A stretch of 40,616 bases of DNA from an uncultured Nitrosomonadales bacterium (GCA_903858965.1 CAIOKY010000013.1:1-40616), one strand, 5' to 3'. Positions 27,413-36,512 are shown, numbered from the stretch's first letter. The notes: generated by a model not told the origin, from the sequence alone. Numbers and translations are program-made.

Positions 27413-28429
27413 CTACCAAAATTTTAATTGCCGCAGCTTCGCTGCGATCTTTTCCAGCATCGAATCTTCTTTCTGCATCGCGGCGCTTTGTCCGGGTAAC
27501 TTGGGCGGCGGCAGGTCGACGTGGATAGCCGGGATACTTTTAAGGTAGACCGCCATCGCGTGCCGATCTGCGTCGGTCAGCCTGGAAGTGCCTTGCACCA
27601 CGGCTTTCATGCCCGAGCCGATGCTGTCTGTATCAGGTGTCATGCCGGTCTTGAGTAACTGCTCCATATCAGCGATCGACCAACTGCCTATGCCGGTCTT
27701 GTCGTCCGGCGTGATGTTGGGTGCATTCTGTTTGTCAGGGCCACCGATATTCCCGGAGAATGATCGGCTGGTGATCAGCGCGCCGAGAACGTTGCGCGGC
27801 GTGTGGCACTCTTCGCAGTGCGCAACGGCATGCACCAGATAATTGCCGCGATTCCAGTCCGTTCCGCGAGCTTCTTCTATTTTGATCGGCTCGTTGTCGA
27901 AAAATAATGCGCGCCAGAAGATCAGCAACGATCGCCAGCCAAACGGCGGCTTCGCTTCGTGCGGCTTGTTCGGCAACGGCACCGCCGGCAGGGTCATGAT
28001 ATAGGCGTACATATCTGCCATGTCGCGATCGGTCAGTTTGCTGAATGAAGTGTAGGGAAACACCGGGAACAGATATTCCCCTTCGCGCCCGATGCCGTCA
28101 TGCAATGCAGTTTTGAACTCCGCCTCGCTCCATGCACCGATGCCGTATTGCTTATCGGGCGTGATGTTGGGAGAACGGAATGTGCCGAAAGGCGTATCGA
28201 GTCCCAAACCGCCCGAAGGAAGTTTGAGCGCACTGCCAGCAGACGCTTTGCCATTCTGACTTTCCCTGGGACCGCCATGACAACTGTAGCAATCGGCCGC
28301 TTCATAAAGATATTTGCCGCGCGCGATAGCATCTGTGTTGGCTGCGTAGGCGTCGGCTGCGTGCGCATGCACTGACGCGAGGAGGCCGATGATCAACAAA
28401 AGTTCGATGCATGATTTGAAAAGTTTCAT
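27413..28429 (-). CDS. Diheme c-type cytochrome
   Basis: 338 residues with a Sec signal peptide (about 1-25) and two class I heme domains: CYSCH with C47/C50/H51 and CEECH with C205/C208/H209. Each domain contains a related block (SPNITPDKQYGIGAWS near 86-101 and APNITPDDKTGIGSWS in the second half), showing an internal duplication. Such cytochromes act in periplasmic electron transfer, for example as subunits of alcohol or aldehyde dehydrogenases or as electron donors to oxidases. The partner is not identifiable here. It converges with the anti-sigma gene with only 13 bases between stops. Confidence 0.92.
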   Translation of the reverse strand: MKLFKSCIELLLIIGLLASVHAHAADAYAANTDAIARGKYLYEAADCYSCHGGPRESQNGKASAGSALKLPSGGLGLDTPFGTFRSPNITPDKQYGIGAWSEAEFKTALHDGIGREGEYLFPVFPYTSFSKLTDRDMADMYAYIMTLPAVPLPNKPHEAKPPFGWRSLLIFWRALFFDNEPIKIEEARGTDWNRGNYLVHAVAHCEECHTPRNVLGALITSRSFSGNIGGPDKQNAPNITPDDKTGIGSWSIADMEQLLKTGMTPDTDSIGSGMKAVVQGTSRLTDADRHAMAVYLKSIPAIHVDLPPPKLPGQSAAMQKEDSMLEKIAAKLRQLKFW

Positions 28430-28513
28430 GGCTACAGTTTCCTCTGGCGATACGAATACAAACGCCGAACACGGGGACTCATCCAGATGTTTGGGAATCC
28501 GGCGCGTGATTTA

Positions 28514-28650
28514 GGCTGCCTCTATAAAATTCAAAATCCTAAGCGAGACAAGGCGCGAAAGGAATTTTGGTGCGCCGCATATGTTTTATATGTAAGCGTT
28601 AAAATTTCTTGAGCAACACAGTATCGCGACGGAGTTTGGATTTTTAGAGG
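28514..28650. repeat. Candidate small dispersed repeat (MITE-like) with inverted ends
   Basis: The 226-bp gap between the cytochrome and phosphoesterase genes contains a structured stretch. CCTCTA...AAATCC on the left recurs as an imperfect inverted copy on the right (GGATTTTTAGAGG), and the centre folds as AATTTT...GCGC...CATAT/ATATG...GCG...AAAATT. The layout of inverted ends around a hairpin centre suggests a non-coding mobile repeat. Only one copy lies in this window, so repetition is unproven. Confidence 0.4.
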
Positions 28651-28655
28651 TGGAT

Positions 28656-29534
28656 TTAGGCTATCGATTTGATGGCCGGCTTGAACCCGTTGCCCTCGCT
28701 CTGTGCGGCGGTAAAGCCCAGCCCCTGGAACGGATGAGCCGGGTCCCACGGCACCGGCGCACGCTTGGGCTGCGAGCCCGCGGGCGGGAATGGCCACATC
28801 AGTGACTCCGCTGCGTGATGCGCGATCTTCCCGGTCATCTGGTGATATTCCTGGTGGATGTGGCCAAAGAACACTGTCACATTTTCGTAGGGTGTCAGGA
28901 TATCGATCGCCTTCGCGCCATCATTGGTCGCCCAGTCCCATGCTGGATAGAGGTCAAACAACGGACGATGCGCAAACACGACAATAGGCTGCATCTTGTC
29001 GTGCCTGGCCAGATCGGCCTTCAGCCATTGCAGCTGGTTCTCTCCTATCATGCCGTTCGGGTCGGAGACATTGTCGAGCGCGACGAAATGCACGCCCTTG
29101 TGATCGAAGCTGTAGTTGCTCACGCCGAACATGCTCTTGTACATCTCGCCGTTATCCAGCCCGGCATCGTTCTCGCCGGGAATGAAGCGCACATCCTTGA
29201 CCTTCAGCCCGGCGACGATGGCCTTGAATTCCGTCATGCGCTGCTTGCGTACTTTATCGTCCGGCGTGCCGTGGATCAGGTCACCGGTGAACATGATGAA
29301 ATCGGGCTGGCGCTCAAGTCCATTCACCGCCGCAACGGCGCGTTTAAGGCTGTTCTTTGCTTCGGGGTTGGGCGGGCCCTCGAAACCCCAATGGCTGTCC
29401 GACATCTGCACGAAGAAAAAATCCTGCCCGGCCGCGGCCAGCGCACGTCCCCAGGGCCCAAGGCTCGATGCGAACACCACACCTTCCAGGCCCGCCAACT
29501 TAAGAAAATCTCTACGCTCGATATTTGCACTCAT
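28656..29534 (-). CDS. Tat-exported metallophosphoesterase
   Basis: 292 residues from the ATG at 29534, which follows a near-perfect GGAGGTG ribosome-binding site. The N-terminus has a twin-arginine signal (RRDFLKLAG, then a hydrophobic stretch to about residue 36). Calcineurin-type metal motifs are present in order: SDSHWG, TGDLIHG, PGENDAG (a variant of the usual GNHD), FAHRPLF and GHIHQEYH. It should hydrolyse a phosphoester in the periplasm using two metal ions bound before export. The substrate is unknown. It is read toward the diheme cytochrome and divergently from the CBS protein gene. Confidence 0.9.
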   Translation of the reverse strand: MSANIERRDFLKLAGLEGVVFASSLGPWGRALAAAGQDFFFVQMSDSHWGFEGPPNPEAKNSLKRAVAAVNGLERQPDFIMFTGDLIHGTPDDKVRKQRMTEFKAIVAGLKVKDVRFIPGENDAGLDNGEMYKSMFGVSNYSFDHKGVHFVALDNVSDPNGMIGENQLQWLKADLARHDKMQPIVVFAHRPLFDLYPAWDWATNDGAKAIDILTPYENVTVFFGHIHQEYHQMTGKIAHHAAESLMWPFPPAGSQPKRAPVPWDPAHPFQGLGFTAAQSEGNGFKPAIKSIA

Positions 29535-29843
29535 GTTGATCACCTCCGGTTACGCGGCGCCGGAATTGGCGCCATCGCATGTAATACCGGCCGGACTGGT
29601 GATTTATTCCCCACTCCTGTTTTATTTTCGCAATCGATTCCGGTTGCCGTTCGTCTGCAAACTCGACCATTCATCCGCCAAATAAACACGCTGCGTGAAA
29701 ATGATCTTCCACTTGTCTTGTATCCGTTGACCCTGTCGATGCGCGGCCATACCCTGCGCTCACCTGGCGGATTTATTGATGCGTATGGGCGTGCCAGAGA
29801 TAGCACTGACGCCCATCACTTAAATAGAAAAGAGGAATATGTC
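29535..29843. other. Divergent intergenic region, no gene seen
   Basis: 309 bases between the metallophosphoesterase (-) and the CBS protein (+). It must hold promoters for both. TTGACC near 29727 is a possible -35 on the plus strand, but no convincing -10 follows. A long open frame on the plus strand through here is the antisense of the phosphoesterase gene and was not accepted. Confidence 0.4.
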
Positions 29844-30398
29844 ATGCCTAACACGATGCTGAAATTGATGCCAACCACGACGTTGAAATTGAAGTCTGTT
29901 CAAAGCAACAGCCTGGCCATCCCCGGCTTCGAGCCTTGGTATGTGAGCCCGTCAGACCCTGCCTTGTCGGTGATGATCGATTACCGCTCGCGCTCCTCGG
30001 TGACCGTGTCCGAAACAGCGACGCTGCATAAGGCGCTGGAACACTTGAAGCACGCCGGTGTCCGCTGCGCTTTCGTCGTCGACGAAAAGAACACCGCCGT
30101 CGTCGGCATGATCACTGCCTATGACATGCTGGGCGAGAAACCGCAGCAGCACATGCACTTCACCGGCGTCGGCCATGACGATGTACTGGTCAAGGACATC
30201 ATGCAGAAGATCAGCGACTGGCGCGTAGCCGATATCAAGGACATCGAGAAGTCCAGCGTCGGCGACGTGCTTGAGATGTTCACCGAAACCGGCGTGACAC
30301 ACTTGCCGGTGATGGAAACGACCGAGGGCAATGAACAGCGCCTGCGCGGGCTGCTCTCGTTTGCCAAGGTGAAGCGTCTGCTGGTTGATGCGGCGTGA
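29844..30398 (+). CDS. CBS-domain pair protein
   Basis: 184 residues from the ATG at 29844, with an AGAGGAA ribosome-binding site. A larger plus-strand frame extends far upstream but is antisense to the phosphoesterase gene. The protein is essentially two CBS repeats: about 48-100 (SVTVSETATLHKALEHL, VVDEKNTAVVGMITAYDML) and about 110-182 (VKDIMQKI, THLPVMETT, LRGLLSFAKVKRLL). CBS pairs bind adenine nucleotides or related ligands and usually regulate a partner protein. No effector domain is present. It is cytoplasmic. A stem-loop follows 10 bases after the stop. Confidence 0.88.
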   Translation: MPNTMLKLMPTTTLKLKSVQSNSLAIPGFEPWYVSPSDPALSVMIDYRSRSSVTVSETATLHKALEHLKHAGVRCAFVVDEKNTAVVGMITAYDMLGEKPQQHMHFTGVGHDDVLVKDIMQKISDWRVADIKDIEKSSVGDVLEMFTETGVTHLPVMETTEGNEQRLRGLLSFAKVKRLLVDAA

Positions 30399-30408
30399 AC
30401 AGTCTCAT

Positions 30409-30445
30409 AGGGTGGGCAGACGAAACCTCCTGCTGCCCACCCTAC
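30409..30445 (+). terminator. Stem-loop after the CBS protein gene
   Basis: TAGGGTGGGCAG at 30409-30420 pairs fully with CTGCCCACCCTA at 30434-30445 across a 13-base loop. The following bases (CTTGG) are not a T-tract. The GTGGGCA/TGCCCAC arms resemble a REP-like palindrome that I recall from other proteobacterial intergenic regions. Confidence 0.6.
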
Positions 30446-30466
30446 TTGGCTTGAGGTGCCTACTAG

Positions 30467-30670
30467 CTAGGATTTAAAATCCTTTAAATTGACTATGCGG
30501 CTTTTCACAAAATCTACGCCATCTTGCTCTCTCTCTTTTTTCTCTGCATCGATTTCATGTTTAACCAGTAAATAGCCCAACGCCAAAGTAGTCCAGATGC
30601 CTGTTTCGGTCATAACCCCATACAACAGAGCCGCCACCAAAGTAAATCGCACCACTGTTCTAAGCCGCAT
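30467..30670 (-). CDS. Small membrane protein of unknown function
   Basis: 67 residues. The N-terminal half has two close hydrophobic stretches (about 7-20 and 24-36, VRFTLVAALLYGV and TGIWTTLALGYLLV) that can make one or two membrane spans. The C-terminal half is strongly charged (HEIDAEKKEREQDG). It has its own ORF on the minus strand between the CBS gene and hrpA, with no operon partner closer than 168 bases. I do not recognise the family. It is probably real given its structure and the gap it fills, but the ribosome-binding site is weak. Confidence 0.5.
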   Translation of the reverse strand: MRLRTVVRFTLVAALLYGVMTETGIWTTLALGYLLVKHEIDAEKKEREQDGVDFVKSRIVNLKDFKS

Positions 30671-30837
30671 GATTACCCCTCTGATGCTGATTTATCTAAT
30701 CTATTCCCCAAGCACACCTAATATTCATTGATAGCCTATTCAATTTCTCGGCCTTCTGTCTCAGGAAAACGAGATCACTATTATGGGGCTATAAATGCGT
30801 GTACCAGATTATAGGCACAATCATTGTCAAAACACAG

Positions 30838-33800
30838 CTAACTTCTGATCCCCGCAAGCATCTTCTCCAGCCGTTTCACTGACACGATCACCGGGGTTTT
30901 CAGTTCCTGCGCGAACAGCGATACGCGCAGTTCCTGCATCAGCCAGGCGAACTCGTCCACCCGAGTATCATTGTTACCCTGTTGCGCCTGGCGCAGCTTT
31001 TGCCATGCCTGGGTCAGCGGCTGCATCTGCGCCATGCACTGCGCATCGCGCGCCGAATTGCTGCGCAGTTTTTCGATGCGCAGGTTGATCGCCTTGAGAT
31101 AGCGAGGCACATGCTGCAAACGCTCATACGGCGTATCGGCGATGAAGCGCTTGTGCAGCAGCCATTCCAGCTGGGCACGCACATCCTGATTGGCCTGTGC
31201 GTGCGCTTTGAGTTGTGGCAGATTCTTCTGCACGGTTTGGTATTCGGTCAACACGTTGCCGACCAGCCGCGCTAGCTCCTGCGCGACCAGCAGCAGGCGG
31301 TTCTTCGCCTCCTTGCCGCGCGCGGCGAATTCCGCTTCGTTCGCCGGCAAGGGATCGTTCAGGCAACAGCGCTCGAAGGTCATTGCCAGTATCTGTTGCT
31401 GCAATTCCTGCTGCGTGCCACTGAACGGAGCGTTGGGCATCATGAACAGCATGCCGAGCCGCTGCGCATCGGGCAGGTTCTTTTCCAGATACTTCACCTG
31501 CTCTTTCAGCAGCAGCATGAACAAGCGACGCAAGCCGCCGCGATGCGCGGCCTGCGCGGCATCGCGGGTATCGAACGCATGCAACACCACCGCATCGCCT
31601 TCATCCACCAATGCGTTGAACAGCGTGACATCCTGCCCGGCTCGCTTCACCATTCTTGTCTCGGCAAAATCACCGAAGCTCCACGAGGTGTAATGCTGCT
31701 CGGAAACGGCCTCGCCTTTTTCACTTGTCGTATCTGTTCTTGCAACCACGGGTGAAACGCGCGGCGCGAGTTCGGCATGCAACGAGGCAAAGTTGCGCGA
31801 CATGCCGAGCTGGCGGCCATGCTCGTCGACGATGCGGAAATTCATCAACAGGTGCGGTGGCAATTGTTCGAGGCGGAACGCATCCAGCGGCACATCGAGC
31901 TGCTTCTGCTCGCGGATGTAGCGCGCCAGTGCATGCAACAACGGCGTGTTCGAGGCGTGCACTGCACTGCAGAACGACGCGGCGAATTCCGGTACCGGCA
32001 CCAGATGGCGGCGCAATCTTTGTTGCAATGTCTTGATCAGTTGCGTGACCTTCTCGGCCAGGATGCCCGGGATCAGCCATTCGCAGCGCGCAGCGCTGAC
32101 CTGATTGATCAGCTCCAGCGGCACGGTGAGCGTGATGCCGTCGTCGTTCTTGCCCGGCGAAAAGTTGTAGCTCAATGCAAAGCTGACGTTGTCTATTTTT
32201 AGATTCGGCGGAAACTGGTCGGTGGTGATGCCCGCCGCTTCGTGGCGCATCAGGTCGTCCTTTTTCAGGTACAGCAATTTCGCATCGGCGCGTTCCGCTT
32301 CCTTGCGCCAGGCTTCGAAGGTCGCGCCGTTGTGGATGCCATGCCCGGAGAATTCGCCGGGAATGCGGCTGTCGTAGAACGCGAAGATCAGCTCGTCGTC
32401 GACCAGCACATCGGGGCGGCGCGCCTTGTGTTCCAGCGCCTCGATGTCGGCGATCAGTTTCTGGTTGTGCGCGAAGAACGGCGCGCGCGTCTCGAACTCG
32501 CCGCCGACCAGCGCCTGGCGGATGAACACCTCGCGCGATTCCGCCGCATTCATCGGGCCATAGTTCACGCGCTTCTTCGGATTGAGGATGAGCCCGTGCA
32601 AGGCGCTGCGCTCCCAGGCGACAACTTGCGCCGCCTTCTTCTCCCAATGCGGATCGTAATAATGCCGCTTGATCAGGTGCGCGCCGGTTTCCTCCAGCCA
32701 CTCCGGCTCGATGCGTGCCACGCAGCGCGCATACAAGCGATGTGTCTCGATCAGCTCACCCGCCATCACCCACTTCGTTCCTTTTTTCGCCAGCACGGAA
32801 TTGGGTGCGACGAAGAACTTGATGCCGCGTGCGCCCAGATACTCGTTGCTTTCCAGGCTCTTCATGCCGATGTTGCCGAGCAGCCCGCACAGCAGCGCCT
32901 TGTGTATCTGCTCATAGGTGGCAGGCTTTTCATTGCCGCGCATGCCCATCTCGGCGACTTGTCCGTGCAACTGCTGGTGCAGTTCGCGCCACTCGCGTAG
33001 CCGCAGCGGCGACAGGAAATTCTTGCGGCATTCTTCTGCGAGTAATCGATTGGATTTCTTCTCTGCGACCGCCTGCTCGAACCACGCCCATATCTTCAGG
33101 TAGGCGAGAAAATCGGAACGCTCGTCGGCAAACCGTTTGTGCGCCGCATCTGCTACCTCTTGTCGCTCGAGCGGGCGGTCGCGCGGGTCCTGCACCGACA
33201 GTGCGCTGGCGATGACCAGTATCTCGGTCAGGCAATGGTATTGCCGCCCCGCCAGCAGCAGGCGCGCGATCTTCGGGTCGAGCGGCAGCTTGGCGAGCTC
33301 GTGGCCGAGCGGCGTAAGCTGGCGCGCTTCGTCGATTGCATTCAACTCGGCAAGCAATTGATAGCCGTCCGCGATCATTCGCGGCGTGGGTGGCTCGATG
33401 AAAGGAAATTCTGAAATTTCTCCAAGTTCCAGCGCGCTCATGCGCAGGATCACGGTCGCCAGCGACACACGAAAGATTTCCGGGTCGGTGTATTCCACAC
33501 GCTGCAGGAAATCGGCTTCGTCGTACAAGCGTATGCACACGCCGCTCATCACGCGCCCGCAGCGCCCGGTGCGCTGGTTCGCGGCGGCGCGCGAGATCTT
33601 TTCGATGTGCAACTGCTCGACCTTCTGGCGGATGCTGTAGCGGTTCACCCGCGCCAGGCCACAGTCGATCACGTAGCCGATGTTGGGCACGGTCAGCGAA
33701 GTTTCCGCGACGTTGGTCGCCAGTACCACGCGCCGCTGTGCGCCTGTTTTGAATACTTTATCCTGCTCCGCTGCCGACAAGCGCGAGAACAGCGGCAATA

Positions 33801-34611
33801 TCTCAATCCCTTTCGGGTGGTGCTTGCGCAACGCTTCCGCGGTGTCGCGTATCTCGCGTTCGCCGGGCAGGAACACCAGCACATCGCCACGCAAACCCCC
33901 GGCAGCAAGTTCATCCAGCGCAGAACTCACCGCTTTGGGTATGTCTTCCACATTACCCTCTTCATCTTCCTGCGGTGGACGGTAACGCGTCTCGACGGGG
34001 TAGCTGCGTCCGGATACTTCCACAATCTGTGCGCCGAAATGTTTGGCGAAGCGGTCTGCATCCAGCGTCGCGGAAGTAATGATGAGCTTGAGGTCGGGAC
34101 GGCGCGGCAATAATTGCTTGAGATAGCCCAGCAAAAAATCGATGTTCAGGCTGCGCTCGTGCGCCTCGTCGATGATCAGCGTGTCGTAATTCTTCAGCAG
34201 TGGATCGCTGTGTATCTCGGCGAGCAGGATGCCGTCGGTCATTAATTTAATGCTGGTGTCCTGCGATACCTTGTCGTGAAAGCGCACCTTGAAGCCGACA
34301 GCGCCGCCGAGTTCGGTTTTCAATTCGAACGTGATGCGTGTCGCCACGGTGCGCGCCGCCACACGCCGCGGCTGGGTGTGGCCGATGCAACCCAGCACAC
34401 CGCGCCCCAGCGTCAGACATATCTTCGGCAACTGTGTGGTCTTGCCCGAGCCGGTTTCGCCGCACACGATCACCACCTGATTGTCGGCGATCGCGCGCGC
34501 CAAGTCCTCACGCTTTTGCACCACCGGCAGATCGACAGGAAATTCTATCGCGGCAAGGGACTCAAGCCGCACCTTGCGGCGCAGCGCATTCGGAGATAAC
34601 ACAACATTCAC
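30838..34611 (-). CDS. hrpA: ATP-dependent RNA helicase HrpA
   Basis: A large DEAH-box helicase that in E. coli acts on mRNA and rescues stalled ribosomes. The motifs are complete: GETGSGKTTQLPK, DEAHERS, SATLD and QRTGRCGR, followed by the HA2/OB-fold region and the long C-terminal DUF3418-type domain. The reading frame stays open to 34716, but that part reads through a tRNA fragment and a terminator hairpin, so I start at the first in-frame GTG after the hairpin (34611, 1257 residues). A GTG at 34602 is equally possible, and no clear ribosome-binding site is seen. Conserved sequence begins at FPVDLPVVQKRE. Confidence 0.93.
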   Translation of the reverse strand: MNVVLSPNALRRKVRLESLAAIEFPVDLPVVQKREDLARAIADNQVVIVCGETGSGKTTQLPKICLTLGRGVLGCIGHTQPRRVAARTVATRITFELKTELGGAVGFKVRFHDKVSQDTSIKLMTDGILLAEIHSDPLLKNYDTLIIDEAHERSLNIDFLLGYLKQLLPRRPDLKLIITSATLDADRFAKHFGAQIVEVSGRSYPVETRYRPPQEDEEGNVEDIPKAVSSALDELAAGGLRGDVLVFLPGEREIRDTAEALRKHHPKGIEILPLFSRLSAAEQDKVFKTGAQRRVVLATNVAETSLTVPNIGYVIDCGLARVNRYSIRQKVEQLHIEKISRAAANQRTGRCGRVMSGVCIRLYDEADFLQRVEYTDPEIFRVSLATVILRMSALELGEISEFPFIEPPTPRMIADGYQLLAELNAIDEARQLTPLGHELAKLPLDPKIARLLLAGRQYHCLTEILVIASALSVQDPRDRPLERQEVADAAHKRFADERSDFLAYLKIWAWFEQAVAEKKSNRLLAEECRKNFLSPLRLREWRELHQQLHGQVAEMGMRGNEKPATYEQIHKALLCGLLGNIGMKSLESNEYLGARGIKFFVAPNSVLAKKGTKWVMAGELIETHRLYARCVARIEPEWLEETGAHLIKRHYYDPHWEKKAAQVVAWERSALHGLILNPKKRVNYGPMNAAESREVFIRQALVGGEFETRAPFFAHNQKLIADIEALEHKARRPDVLVDDELIFAFYDSRIPGEFSGHGIHNGATFEAWRKEAERADAKLLYLKKDDLMRHEAAGITTDQFPPNLKIDNVSFALSYNFSPGKNDDGITLTVPLELINQVSAARCEWLIPGILAEKVTQLIKTLQQRLRRHLVPVPEFAASFCSAVHASNTPLLHALARYIREQKQLDVPLDAFRLEQLPPHLLMNFRIVDEHGRQLGMSRNFASLHAELAPRVSPVVARTDTTSEKGEAVSEQHYTSWSFGDFAETRMVKRAGQDVTLFNALVDEGDAVVLHAFDTRDAAQAAHRGGLRRLFMLLLKEQVKYLEKNLPDAQRLGMLFMMPNAPFSGTQQELQQQILAMTFERCCLNDPLPANEAEFAARGKEAKNRLLLVAQELARLVGNVLTEYQTVQKNLPQLKAHAQANQDVRAQLEWLLHKRFIADTPYERLQHVPRYLKAINLRIEKLRSNSARDAQCMAQMQPLTQAWQKLRQAQQGNNDTRVDEFAWLMQELRVSLFAQELKTPVIVSVKRLEKMLAGIRS

Positions 34612-34634
34612 TATATTCAGGCCCGGAAAAGCAA

Positions 34635-34661
34635 GAGGGATTAGCGCATGGCTAATCCCTC
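34635..34661 (-). terminator. Terminator hairpin behind the tRNA fragment at 34665
   Basis: GAGGGATTAGC at 34635-34645 and GCTAATCCCTC at 34651-34661 form a perfect 11-bp stem with a 5-base loop. On the minus strand it is followed by TTGCTTTTCC, so it fits the natural terminator of the tRNA gene whose 3' end lies just before it. Confidence 0.75.
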
Positions 34662-34664
34662 GAA

Positions 34665-34707
34665 TGGTGTCGTGATGGACTTGAACCACCGGCCAAAGGA
34701 TTATGAG
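34665..34707 (-). other. tRNA(CAU) 3'-fragment, left attachment-site copy
   Basis: On the minus strand this reads from the anticodon loop CTCATAA through the T arm (GGTGG, TTCAAGT, CCATC) to ACCA. It matches 38188-38232 except for two substitutions and a 2-base deletion in the acceptor part. The 5' half of the tRNA is missing. It is best explained as an att copy left by an integrative element, with decay. Confidence 0.75.
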
Positions 34708-34950
34708 AGGCTGCACATATCCGCATCAAAACAATGCGCGACAACAAATACGGCTCGTCACAACACTATAAACACCTTCTGTAATTCTTCGCCTTTGACA
34801 GCGACTAACCCTCGGTCATGGCTACGCCATGAGGTCGTGACAAGATACCGGCACGATCCCGGAAAGTCAAAATAATAGGCCAAAACTCCATAAAAAACTC
34901 AATTCTTTAACCATCACGGATATTGGCGAATAGCTGATCATGACATTCTG

Positions 34951-35667
34951 TTAACCGCCTTGCCTTATCCATTTCTTGATGGCATAGACTGTTTCCTTTT
35001 CGATGCCATTGTAACCATGGTGGGCAAACGCCTCGCACGGGTCGCCAACGGAAATTCCACCTTCCATTGCGATGAAATCATTTCCATAGCGTTCATGCGA
35101 GCCTTGCGCAGCACTGAATGGCGTCGCTTGGCATGTATCGTTACGATGATGCACGACAAGATGTCGGTTCGCATATTTTTTTGCATTGAAGGATGATATG
35201 CCCTGCAAGGAAGACGTATGAATCTCACCGGCGACTTTATCGGAAAGATATTCGGCCAGTTTCATCGTGTCGAACGTTCCCTTGCTGGTTCCGATGAGAT
35301 ATATCCTGGCCATTGGAAAACGTTCCTTCAAATCACCGATGACTGCCTGAATGCGCTCCTCTGCCTGCGTTGAGTCTGTAGCGACAGTAACAAACTCGTC
35401 GTCAACAAAATAGCTTCTCGCCCGGAGCAGAAAATTATTCTTTGCTCTATAGACCAGCTTCCCGTCAACAATATGCGGATCCACTATCCCGCTGCCTCCC
35501 GGAAAGAGAATAAGCACATAGCGTGGAAACAGATTGCTATAGTTCAGGACATAAGGAATTATTTCCCCATTTCTTTCTTTGGCCGTTGTTATCAGGTCTT
35601 CGCCAGCAAAGCAAACTTGTACTGATAGCCCAATCATCAACAAGCGTAAGGCAAGCCTGAAGGCCAT
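34951..35667 (-). CDS. Exported alpha/beta-hydrolase-like protein
   Basis: 238 residues with a signal peptide (about 1-21, ending CFAG). The strand VLILFPGGSG near 51-60 and the nucleophile elbow GTSKG with S128 indicate the alpha/beta-hydrolase fold. Later D177 (HHRND) and H216 or H217 (AHHGYNG) fit the acid and histidine of the triad. Two or more cysteines (C179, C211) may form a disulfide in the periplasm. The substrate is unknown. It is a lone gene within the accessory block, with 243 bases of non-coding DNA on one side and 488 on the other. Confidence 0.75.
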   Translation of the reverse strand: MAFRLALRLLMIGLSVQVCFAGEDLITTAKERNGEIIPYVLNYSNLFPRYVLILFPGGSGIVDPHIVDGKLVYRAKNNFLLRARSYFVDDEFVTVATDSTQAEERIQAVIGDLKERFPMARIYLIGTSKGTFDTMKLAEYLSDKVAGEIHTSSLQGISSFNAKKYANRHLVVHHRNDTCQATPFSAAQGSHERYGNDFIAMEGGISVGDPCEAFAHHGYNGIEKETVYAIKKWIRQGG

Positions 35668-36155
35668 GTTGAGTATCTCCTTTTGGCACGATGCCGCATA
35701 TCGTTATGCTGATGCCTTCCAAAGGCGGATATTCAAAACTCAAATGCTGTCGGCGGCACTTATTAAAATATGGCGGGTTGAGGCAGCTTAAATCTTTCCT
35801 GAAACGTCTGGAGTTTTGGAGTTGGCCGAAGGGACATCTGGCAAACCAATGCATTTGGGCGGGCAGAAATTACTGCACGCTGCAAGTCCGGTTACTAATA
35901 ACATTGACAGAAAACGAATAAGTGCTTCTTTCATTCCCCCCCTGCTAGCGCCCAACTGCATTCCTCAAAACGGCACTATTGAAACATATAGGTTTTTGCC
36001 GGAAATCGTTACCCGGTATCTGTTTTGGCACACAACCGTCCTTTACAAAGCATCGCTTTCGCAATTCAGCCTTGCATACAATATTTAAGAACGGTTGAGA
36101 AGTGAGACTAAATCAATATCACGTCAGGATATCTATTCACCCAAGCTTCAAGCGA
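35668..36155. other. 488-bp stretch without a supported gene
   Basis: Short open frames exist on both strands (for example 35816-36088 plus), but none has a ribosome-binding site, a recognisable domain or a plausible composition. No clear hairpin or repeat was seen. The base composition matches the surrounding accessory DNA, so this may be decayed sequence. Confidence 0.4.
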
Positions 36156-36512
36156 CTAAGGACTAACCGATGTGCGGAGCGCTGCCGCCTGCTGCATTTG
36201 TGCCCAATCGATACGTGACTTGGCCACTTTTGGATCGTCCACATAGACACTTGCTTGCGCCTTTTTGCGCTTGTGTTTTACCGACGCATTGCTATACATT
36301 GCATTGAACGGGAACCCAGACATACTCTGGCCTCCACCGCTTTGACCCGTTCCATGGCTAGTGCCTTGTCCGGTTCCATGACTAACGCCCTGACCAGTTC
36401 CATGAACACCGCCATGACTGTATCCATGACTTGCTCCATGACTGCCTGCCACGGCAAAAGCGGGGGTGCTCGAAATAATCCCAAGGATTGCGATAAATAG
36501 TATCTTTTTCAT
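36156..36512 (-). CDS. Exported His/Gly/Ser-rich repeat protein
   Basis: 118 residues from the ATG at 36512, preceded by an AGAGGAG site; an upstream ATG at 36530 lies before that site. A signal peptide (MKKILFIAILGIISSTPAFA) is followed by about 45 residues of His-Gly-Ser repeats (SHGASHGYSHGGVHG, then three units of the type SHGTGQG), and a more ordinary C-terminal part with a basic patch (KHKRKKAQ). Regularly spaced histidines suggest metal binding in the periplasm, but this is inference. I do not recognise the family. It lies alone in the accessory block. Confidence 0.65.
   Translation of the reverse strand: MKKILFIAILGIISSTPAFAVAGSHGASHGYSHGGVHGTGQGVSHGTGQGTSHGTGQSGGGQSMSGFPFNAMYSNASVKHKRKKAQASVYVDDPKVAKSRIDWAQMQQAAALRTSVSP

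Noticed and set aside
28815-29843. Long upstream extension of the CBS protein on the plus strand
   Set aside because: It is antisense to the Tat phosphoesterase; the real start at 29844 has a good ribosome-binding site and begins the conserved part.
35816-36088. 90-residue open frame on the plus strand in the accessory block
   Set aside because: No ribosome-binding site, no domain and irregular composition; likely chance.
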